A stretch of DNA of 6,376 nucleotides, taken from JAGOTT01 sp964450795. GTDB lineage: Bacteria > Patescibacteriota > Minisyncoccia > Moranbacterales > UBA1568. The translations under genes and the position numbers were made by a program. Positions 1-6,000 of this stretch are shown here, piece after piece; position 1 is the stretch's first letter; each line of letters opens with the position of its first letter. Under the pieces are notes generated by a model. The model had not been told where the DNA came from and made no database searches. It saw nothing but the letters and a program-made list of their open reading frames with translations. Where the stretch lies: positions 1-6,376 of the forward strand of contig CAYVDI010000046.1 of NCBI GenBank assembly GCA_964450795.1, written 5' to 3'.

Positions 1-24
1 TGTTTGTACCACGCCTTTCATATT

Positions 25-54
25 TTGGCAAGAATCACGGAAACCGTGTAGTAT
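25..54 (+). promoter_or_regulatory. Candidate sigma70-type promoter upstream of ruvA
   Basis: TTGGCA (25-30, one mismatch to TTGACA) is followed after 18 bp by TAGTAT (49-54, two mismatches to TATAAT). Transcription would start near 61, giving a leader of about 48 nt before the ruvA ATG at 109. A perfect inverted repeat, CACGG-AAA-CCGTG (36-48), fills most of the spacer and touches the -10 box, so it could be an operator or chance. The first 108 bases hold no gene I can support. The three plus-strand frames contain only short open stretches with no recognisable tail of an upstream gene such as ruvC. The promoter is called by eye on consensus and position only. Confidence 0.3.
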
Positions 55-108
55 GAAATCGGTATTTTCTGTGCCTTCGTCGTTCCAAGTCGTTTATTTT
101 CTTCAGAT

Positions 109-681
109 ATGTTCGCGCAATTGACGGGTAAGATAACCGGGATAAAGCAGGGTTTCGTGGTGCTCGACGTCTCTGGGGTCGGGTACAAGGTGAACGTATC
201 CGCGTATACGCTCGGGAAGGTCGCGGGTCTCGGCGAGGCGATGTTCCATATCCACACGCACGTACGAGAAGACCAGCTCGCGCTCTACGGGTTCCTCGTA
301 GAGGACGAACTCGACATGTTCGAACTCCTCATCTCGATTTCCGGTATCGGACCCAAGGCCGCACTCGGAATCCTTTCCATCGCCGACCCGGATACGATCA
401 AGATGGCGATCATCAACAAAGATCCGTCCGTCCTGACACAGGTGTCGGGTGTCGGGAAAAAGACCGCGGAGCGGGTCATCGTCGAGCTTCAGAACAAGGT
501 GACGGCGCCGTCAGGGAAATCCGCGAGCCAGCCGGTTCCTGACCATGAGGCGCTCCAGGCGCTGCTTTCGCTCGGATACAACGTTTCCGAAGGTCGCGAG
601 GCACTCAAGCTCGTATCGTCCGACGTGAAGGATATCGGCGAGCGCATCCGCGCGGCGCTCAGGCTCCTCGGGAAGAAATAG
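109..681 (+). CDS. ruvA: Holliday junction branch migration protein RuvA
   Basis: RuvA binds four-way DNA junctions as a tetramer and loads the RuvB helicase, which drives branch migration in recombinational repair in the cytoplasm. The 190-residue product is within the usual family length. Domain I (about 1-63) is the OB fold and ends in VREDQLALYGF (52-62). E54 and D55 correspond to the acidic-pin pair E55/D56 of E. coli RuvA. Domain II carries two helix-hairpin-helix motifs, centred on GIGPK (79-83) and GVGKKTAERVIVEL (114-127), that bind the DNA backbone. A short flexible linker (about 131-144) leads to domain III (about 145-190, including ALQALLSLGY), the RuvB contact. The ATG is the only start that gives the conserved MFAQLTGKI-type N-terminus. 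No good Shine-Dalgarno site precedes it; the sequence there is a pyrimidine-rich TTTTCTTCAG. ruvC and ruvB are not in the window. The base composition matches the two genes downstream. Confidence 0.97.
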   Translation: MFAQLTGKITGIKQGFVVLDVSGVGYKVNVSAYTLGKVAGLGEAMFHIHTHVREDQLALYGFLVEDELDMFELLISISGIGPKAALGILSIADPDTIKMAIINKDPSVLTQVSGVGKKTAERVIVELQNKVTAPSGKSASQPVPDHEALQALLSLGYNVSEGREALKLVSSDVKDIGERIRAALRLLGKK

Positions 682-703
682 TTCGACGGCATCGGATATC
701 TCT

Positions 704-1690
704 ATGGATCAGAAACAGGATTTTCTCCAATCGGAAGACTGGCTCCGGTTTCAGGAGGCGGCAGGATACGGGGTTGTCCGGATGACGGACGACGGCTTCA
801 CCGTCGCCGGAATCGTTTGTTCGCTTCCGATCGCTGGGAAATATCTTTACACGCCGCGCGTCCCCGCGGCGTCAATTTCCAATTTCCAATTTCCAATTTC
901 CAAACTTCTTGCGGAAGCGCGGCGGCTTGGGTGCGGGTGGGTGCGGGTGGAGCCGGGGACGGAAGTCGTAAGAGACGAGATTCTTCGCTTCGCTCGGAAT
1001 GACAAACTTAAAACAGTGAAGGCGCCGCATGACATGCAACCGAAAGAGACGTTCGTCGTGGATATCGGAAAGAGCGAGGAGGAGCTGCTTGCGGGAATGA
1101 AACCGAAAGTCAGGTACAATGTCCGTCTTGCGGAGAAAAAAGGCGTTCGGGTGTTCAAGGCGACCGATGAAAAATACCGGAAGACATTCGTCGATCTCGT
1201 GACGAGGACGGCGAATCGGAAGGGGATCATGCCGCATCCCAGGAGTTACTACGAGACCATGCTCGCGACGCTTCTTGGCGATACCGCGACGCTCTTCGTC
1301 GCCGAGCATGAGGGAGATATCCTTGGGATCAATCTCGTGATATTTTTCGGCGATACCGCGATCTATCTCCACGGAGGGTCGGCGGATGTGAAACGCGAAT
1401 ACATGGCACCGTTCCTCCTCCAATGGGAGGCGATCCGGGAAGCGAGGCGTCTCGGGTGTGTCCGGTATGACTTCGGCGGAGTGCGTATGGGTCAGGAATC
1501 CAGGAACTCGGGTTCCGATTCCTGGGCGGGAATCACGAGGTTCAAGATCGGATTCTCGCCGACGACCGCGCCAACCGTCTTCCCCGGGTGCTATGACATC
1601 GTCCTTTCGCCGACGCGATACTTCCTGTACCGGTTTTTTTCCGCCATCCGCTCCGGTGTCTCAAGCATCAGGAAATCCGCCGGTGTATAA
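704..1690 (+). CDS. FemAB/FemX-family aminoacyl-tRNA-dependent peptidyltransferase (lipid II bridge enzyme), with repeat-derived inserts
   Basis: FemAB-family enzymes transfer amino acids from aminoacyl-tRNA to the stem peptide of peptidoglycan precursors at the cytoplasmic face of the membrane. They are built from two GNAT-like folds. The 328-residue product starts with a FLQSEDWLRFQ segment (7-17). It then has the KPKVRYNVRLAEKKGV block (133-148) typical of bacterial FemX-like proteins, a second acyltransferase-like half with LFVAEHEGDILGIN (197-210), YLHGGS (221-226) and LLQWEAI (238-244), and the terminal block YDFGG (255-259) ... GITRFKIGFSP (276-286). F280-K281 lie where W. viridescens FemX appears to have its catalytic F304/K305 pair; this alignment is from memory. 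Three stretches look repeat-derived: residues 57-67, 91-102 and 264-273. The gene lies 22 bp after ruvA and 7 bp before murE, which supports a wall-precursor role. Its start has no clear ribosome-binding site. The family call is firm, but the amino acid donor and acceptor are unknown. Confidence 0.9.
   Translation: MDQKQDFLQSEDWLRFQEAAGYGVVRMTDDGFTVAGIVCSLPIAGKYLYTPRVPAASISNFQFPISKLLAEARRLGCGWVRVEPGTEVVRDEILRFARNDKLKTVKAPHDMQPKETFVVDIGKSEEELLAGMKPKVRYNVRLAEKKGVRVFKATDEKYRKTFVDLVTRTANRKGIMPHPRSYYETMLATLLGDTATLFVAEHEGDILGINLVIFFGDTAIYLHGGSADVKREYMAPFLLQWEAIREARRLGCVRYDFGGVRMGQESRNSGSDSWAGITRFKIGFSPTTAPTVFPGCYDIVLSPTRYFLYRFFSAIRSGVSSIRKSAGV
873..903. repeat. Tandem 7-bp repeat (CAATTTC x 4 plus CAA) inside the femX-like gene
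   Basis: Four exact copies of CAATTTC are followed by a partial CAA, 31 bp in all. The unit length is not a multiple of three, so the reading frame cycles through the repeat and yields the SISNFQFPISK segment (residues 57-67) without a stop. I recall the reverse complement, GGAAATT repeated, as a common intergenic minisatellite in Patescibacteria genomes; this is from memory and was not checked. The tract is AT-rich in a gene that is otherwise clearly GC-rich. It falls between the N-terminal YLYTPR block (47-52) and GWVRVEP (78-84), probably in a surface loop. Confidence 0.9.
931..950. repeat. Perfect 10-bp tandem duplication (GTGCGGGTGG x 2)
   Basis: Two adjacent identical 10-mers encode most of the GCGWVRVEP segment (residues 76-84) of the femX-like protein. 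The segment looks ordinary for the family, so the duplication may be fortuitous or slippage-derived. It lies between the two larger repeat-like tracts at 873-903 and 977-1004. This is a direct observation with no assigned function. Confidence 0.55.
977..1004. repeat. Interspersed repeat-like element translated in frame within the femX-like gene
   Basis: The segment contains TTCTTCGCTTCGCTCGGAAT (981-1000) followed by GACA. It strongly resembles a short interspersed element found in many bacterial genomes, usually between genes, whose reverse strand reads VIPSEAKNL in one frame. That reading is visible here on the minus strand. In the femX frame it encodes RDEILRFARNDK (residues 90-101), just before the conserved KAPHDMQPKETF block (106-117). 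The match is recognised from memory, and a genome-wide copy count would confirm it. It suggests an element that landed in, or was domesticated by, a surface loop without breaking the frame. Confidence 0.65.
1493..1524. repeat. Long imperfect palindrome (13-bp stem) in a variable loop of the femX-like gene
   Basis: CAGGAATC (1493-1500) pairs with GATTCCTG (1517-1524). GGAAC (1503-1507) pairs with GTTCC (1512-1516). The loop is TCGG (1508-1511) and the only irregularity is a two-base CA bulge (1501-1502). The sequence encodes the polar stretch QESRNSGSDS (residues 264-273) between the conserved YDFGG and GITRFK motifs, a position where I expect family members to vary in length. No T-tract follows, so it is not a terminator. 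It is probably another short palindromic repeat carried in frame. Confidence 0.75.
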
Positions 1691-1691
1691 T
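1686..1691 (+). promoter_or_regulatory. Perfect -10 box just upstream of murE, candidate leaderless promoter
   Basis: TATAAT overlaps the femX stop codon (TAA, 1688-1690). With usual sigma70 spacing, +1 would be at about 1698, which is the A of the murE ATG. The resulting mRNA would have no leader, consistent with the absence of a Shine-Dalgarno site. There is no convincing -35; 1661-1669 reads TCAAGCATC. TG precedes the box directly, without the base expected in an extended -10. The murE gene may instead be read from upstream with translational coupling across the 7-bp gap. Confidence 0.35.
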
Positions 1692-1697
1692 GGCCTT

Positions 1698-2951
1698 ATG
1701 AGATATTTCCTTTCGAAGCTCGTTCCGCAGGCGATCAAGAACCGGCTCCATCTCGCGGAAGCGGTCTTCGCATCACTGTATTTCGGCCGACCGGCACGGA
1801 AGCTTCTCGTCATCGGCGTGACGGGAACGAACGGCAAGACGACGACCGCGAATCTCATCGCGCGGATTCTCGAGGAGGATGGAAAGAAAGTCGCCCTCGC
1901 GTCGACCATCAATTTCCGGATAGCCGGGAAGGAATCCGTGAACGCATCGAAATTCACGACGCTTTCCGGATGGAGGCTTCAGCGGTTCCTGCGTGATTCG
2001 GTTGTCGCCGGATGCACGCATGCGGTGCTCGAAGTCTCGTCGCACGCGCTCGATCAGCGGCGCGTCTCCGGCATCCCGTACGAGGTCGCGGTCGTAACGA
2101 ACGTGACGCGCGAACATCTCGACTACCATAAGACGATGGAGGGGTATCGTCGCGCGAAGCGGAGACTCTTCGACGAATCCAAGAGGGCCATCGTGAATCT
2201 CGACATGTGGGAACCGGAATTCTTCCTCGAGGAAGTCGGGGAGAGGCGGACGTACAGTCATGTCGATGCCTCGGCTGATTTCTTTGCGGAAGGCGTCGAA
2301 TCGACGCTTGATGGGTCCAGGTTCTCCGTTTCGGGTGTCCCGTTCTCGCTCCGTCTTCCCGGAATGTTCAACGTCGAGAACGCGCTCGCGGCGATAGCGG
2401 CGACATCCTCGATCGGCGTTCCGCTTCTGACCGCGGCCAAGGCGATCGAGAGCGTCGGGCTCGTTCCCGGGCGGATGGAAAAGGTCGCGAATCATCTCGG
2501 TGCGACGATTCTCGTCGATTATGCGGTGACGCCGGATTCGCTTGAGAAACTCTATGAGCTCGTATCCACGATGCGGAAGGACGGCTCGAAAATCGTGGCT
2601 GTCTTCGGGGCGTGCGGGGAGCGCGATCGCGGCAAGCGGCCCATCATGGGTGAGATCGTCTCGTCGCATGCCGATGTCGTCATCCTGACGAACGAGGATC
2701 CGTACCATGAGGATCCCGAACGGATACTCGACGAGATCGAGGCGGGAATCAGGGGAAAGGAAAAAGGGAAAAACTTTTTCCGTATCTTCGATCGGCGCGA
2801 AGCGATCCGGAAGGCGCTCTCGGCGCTGTCCGTGGACGATATCCTGCTCGTCACCGGAAAGGGCGCCGAGGAGACGATGGCTCTCGGCGACGAGCGTATT
2901 CCGTGGAACGACCGGAACGTGATCGAGGATGAGCTGGAAAAAATCGTATGA
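1698..2951 (+). CDS. murE: MurE-like Mur ligase lacking the N-terminal UDP-MurNAc-binding domain
   Basis: MurE adds the third stem-peptide residue to UDP-MurNAc-L-Ala-D-Glu using ATP, in the cytoplasm. The product has 417 residues. Visible motifs are the ATP loop GVTGTNGKTTT (40-50), EVSSHAL (112-118), NVTREHLDYH (135-144), YRRAKRRLF (150-158; K154 is the expected carbamylated lysine), FNVENALAAIA (224-234), VPGRMEKV (256-263), CGERDRGKRPIMG (306-318) and GKGAE (387-391). The P-loop lies near residue 40, whereas full-length MurE has it beyond about 100, so the N-terminal domain is absent; I recall this as usual for Patescibacteria. The frame is open back to 1458, but those extra 80 residues overlap femX, are Arg/Ser/Pro-rich and look unlike a Mur domain, so ATG 1698 was chosen. 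Deviations: the amino-acid-selecting DNPR is EDPY (333-336), YAHTPD is YAVTPD (275-280) and GKGHE is GKGAE. The substrate amino acid cannot be predicted. Confidence 0.92.
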   Translation: MRYFLSKLVPQAIKNRLHLAEAVFASLYFGRPARKLLVIGVTGTNGKTTTANLIARILEEDGKKVALASTINFRIAGKESVNASKFTTLSGWRLQRFLRDSVVAGCTHAVLEVSSHALDQRRVSGIPYEVAVVTNVTREHLDYHKTMEGYRRAKRRLFDESKRAIVNLDMWEPEFFLEEVGERRTYSHVDASADFFAEGVESTLDGSRFSVSGVPFSLRLPGMFNVENALAAIAATSSIGVPLLTAAKAIESVGLVPGRMEKVANHLGATILVDYAVTPDSLEKLYELVSTMRKDGSKIVAVFGACGERDRGKRPIMGEIVSSHADVVILTNEDPYHEDPERILDEIEAGIRGKEKGKNFFRIFDRREAIRKALSALSVDDILLVTGKGAEETMALGDERIPWNDRNVIEDELEKIV

Positions 2952-2952
2952 T

Positions 2953-2979
2953 AAAAAACCGCTTGAAAAGCGGTTTTTT
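2953..2979. terminator. Intrinsic terminator after murE, bidirectional shape
   Basis: Six A residues precede the stem CCGCTT (2959-2964), a GAA loop and AAGCGG (2968-2973), which is followed by six T residues (2974-2979). The A and T tracts can extend the stem, so it could act on both strands. It begins one base after the murE stop codon and marks the end of the ruvA-femX-murE run, separating it from the KAP gene. Confidence 0.9.
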
Positions 2980-2991
2980 CTTGCAAGAAAA
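2976..2991. promoter_or_regulatory. Perfect 16-bp palindrome upstream of the KAP NTPase gene
   Basis: TTTTCTTGCAAGAAAA is exactly self-complementary. It overlaps the T-tract of the murE terminator and lies 32 bp before the KAP start. A weak promoter could use TTGCAA (2982-2987) as -35 and TAGGAT (3004-3009) as -10 with a 16-bp spacer, putting the start near 3016. The palindrome would then overlap the -35 box, as a repressor operator might. Both the operator and the promoter are inference; the palindrome itself is directly seen. Confidence 0.4.
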
Positions 2992-3023
2992 TGGGAAAGG
3001 GAATAGGATGATCGGAATACCTT

Positions 3024-6000
3024 ATGCGCGCTTTCGACAAGAAAAATTTCCGCACGATATCACGATTTTTTGATGACGCTATAATCATCGCAGTCGTTCT
3101 TTTCGCGTTGATTTTTATTGTTGGAATACTCGCGAATATATTTCATGCTACGGGAGATTTTCCCGGTCTAAAGCTTGCGATTGTGAATATTGCGAGAAAA
3201 ATAGCTGATATCTTGCCGTTCACGAACTACCTCCTTGCGATTCCTGATCAAATCAGTGTTATTTTGGATGATGTATCAAAAGGCATTCCTCGGATTGTCT
3301 TTTTAGCTGTCGCGATCGTTGGAATGGTGTATGGATCATTCAAATTTCCAAAGATTATTCTGGAAGCGCTCAAAAACGTTCGGTCGGTATATATTCTTGC
3401 GTCGGTATTCCTTTTCGGGTACTTTACGCTTCACTTTTACAGCAGAAAATATGCGCTTATTTGGATAGCGCTCGTCGGTGTCTTGGGTTGGATTTTCTCC
3501 GTCTTATTAAATCGATTCAGCCAAACCGAAGGCGTTCTGAGACTGGCAGCCGGTATCTGTAATTATATCGGAGAACTAAAAAGAAAAGTCTTTACGCAGA
3601 AAAAACCGATTTTTCTCGATGACCGGGCAGTCGGGGAAAACGGGGATGTTATCGATGAGCTTGGTTTCAGTGAAGATGCGAAGCGATTCGCGGAAGATGT
3701 CCTGAACGGAGGAGCTTCAAATCCAATGATTTTCGGGATCGACGCGCCGTGGGGGAGCGGGAAAACGAGTTATCTCAATCTATGTAAGACACTCGTTTGG
3801 AACAAGCAGAGGGATATCGTTGTCGTTCATTTCAATCCGACTCTTTATGATCTGACGCGGCAGGACCTTCTCGGTGTTTTTTCGAACGAAATCCTAGCGG
3901 CTCTTCGAATCGCCGGCGTGAGTGTACGTCCCTTGAAATCCGCTCTGCGCAGACTTGAAAAAGTATTCCGTGGCTTGTCATTCGGTATCGCTGGGGTTTC
4001 CATCCCGCTGGGAAACCTTTTTGCTGATTCTGTCGGTGCGACGACGGCAAAGGAGGTCGTTGCCGACGCCATCAAGTGGACAGGGAAGAAAATCATCGTC
4101 ATCGTCGACGATCTCGACCGATTGTATCTTGAGGATGTGAAGGAGATGCTCGGAATAGTCAGGAACGTGTTTCCCGTCGAGAACATGACATTCATCCTGT
4201 GCTACGATTCCGAAAGCGTGAACTCTTTCGAGTCATGGAGAAAAACGGTTCATTCGGATGCGCATCACACGACAGATGAACCGGACAAACCCGAGAGAGT
4301 CGAGTACACTCGCGCAAGCCATGAGCCTGATAATCAGGCGATAAACGCGTATTTTGAGAAGATGGTGCAGGTGAGGAAGACCCTTTTACTTGATAAAAAG
4401 TATTTGGAAAAATTATTTATTGAAAAACTAAAACAAAACGTTGCTCCTGAGGTCAAGGAATTGGCTCATTTTGAAGAATTTAAAAAAGGCGTCGAGTTCT
4501 TTTTTGATGATAAAAACTATTCTTTTTATGAGATATTTATCGGTGATGTCAGAAAAATAAAAAGAATTATCAATGTTTTGGTCGAAAGAGAAATTCTGGA
4601 CCAAAAATTTCAATTTATCAATCCGGATCCAAAAAGTCTCATCCAACTTGTATTTTTACACATATATTTTCCGAAGATCTTTAAAAAAATATATGTGGAA
4701 GAATTTAACGGCGATCGCGGATTCTTCTCTGCAAAATATAACTGGGGGACGAAGGACGACGATAAATTCATGGTGTCCGAAAGTTTTAAAAGTTATCTGA
4801 AAACCATTGGAGAAAGAGAAAGAAAACTTCTCTCGGAGTTATTTTTACTTGATGACGGTAATAAAAAATTTAGAGATGAGGTTTCTGAGAGGCAACACGA
4901 AGAAGGATTTATGTCTTCGAGTCCAATTTTTAACGGGCCATATCCTTTTAGAAGAAATTTAAAAGAATACTTGAGTTTGATTGTAAATAAAAAACGTCCT
5001 CCAGAATCATCCCAATACAGATTTCACCTAGCGAATGTATCAGATTTTTCCGCAGGGAAGAAAACTATATCTGATGTGTTTGAGTTGGATCCATACGCTC
5101 CAGACAAAGGAGAGCTTTCGAGAAACTCGTTCTTTACGACTGCACGGAATTACGGCCCGCTTACATATGACGATGCGGAAAGAATTATAGAATATATAAT
5201 CGGGCATATACCCGAATACTCATTGGTGGATGAATTTTCTGGAATATACAATGGATTGAGGGATGGTCTGGTCTATGAGATCATCTTCCTTCTGGACCGA
5301 AAGGGCTGGAAGGATGAAAAGGGTCGGCAGTATGGGAATACCGATGAGAATGTCTCCGCTATCGCTCGAAAGATCCTTGGTGTGAAAGAGTATGCGGGGC
5401 GTGGGATTTTCGAGTCATTGCTGAAACCGGATCGGGGGATCCTTGGAATTCTTGATGCGTCGCGCTTCCTTTCGGGATGTCGCGACAGAAATGGCGAAAC
5501 TTTCAATCTGCATCTGGCACTCGATAATTATGGTGGTGGCGACCAAGAGGGCTCCGTCCGTGAAATGTCGCAGAAGCTATTTGAGGTTTTCAAAAAAAGA
5601 TACATTGATGCTGGCAAAAACTTTTTGGAAGAAATAGAAGATCTTTCAAAAGACATTCTCCTCGGAGATTTCGGGGAATTCATTACGAAGGCGTTTCAGG
5701 AGAAAGGTCAGGATGTCGAGGATGAACTCAAGAAAATTCGAAGTAGTGCTACGGGACACCTCATCTGGCAATTTGCCGGCATCAGCCCGGAATCAGTTGG
5801 CCACCGTGATACAACAGGCGTTAGCGATAGTGCCGGCATCGCCGCGCAGATGAGAGGATATCTGTTTGGTATATGCTTCGATATCAGTGTCAATCCGAAA
5901 AATGCTGAGCGCTTCGTGAATTATCTGCTAACAGCTTTTCGCAGTGTGTATTCGGCAGGAGGGTCTGAATGGGTGCCGAAAGCGGATGAGTTTAAAAGAG

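Noticed and set aside
1..108. Tail of an upstream ruvC or other gene
   Set aside because: None of the six frames shows recognisable family residues in this short stretch, so no gene is called.
873..1004. CRISPR-like array in the repeat-rich part of the femX-like gene
   Set aside because: The repeats are of different kinds, with no regular spacer, no repeat of 23 bp or more, and no cas gene nearby.
872..1423. Minus-strand open frame of 183 codons opposite the femX-like gene
   Set aside because: It is antisense to conserved FemAB motifs, and its VIPSEAKNL stretch is the known reading of an interspersed repeat rather than a protein family.
1634..1640. Run of seven T in the 3' part of the femX-like gene as a terminator
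   Set aside because: No stable GC-rich stem directly precedes it, and it encodes the ordinary YRFFSAIR segment of the protein.
1458..1697. Longer N-terminal extension of the MurE-like gene starting at ATG 1458
   Set aside because: It would overlap the conserved C-terminal end of the femX-like gene, and its 80 residues are Arg/Ser/Pro-rich with no Mur-domain features. The family-like N-terminus (MRYFLSKLVP) starts at 1698.
1773..2708. Minus-strand open frame of 311 codons opposite murE
   Set aside because: Its product is extremely Arg/Asp-rich with no recognisable motif, and it lies antisense to a clear Mur ligase. It is a GC-rich shadow frame.
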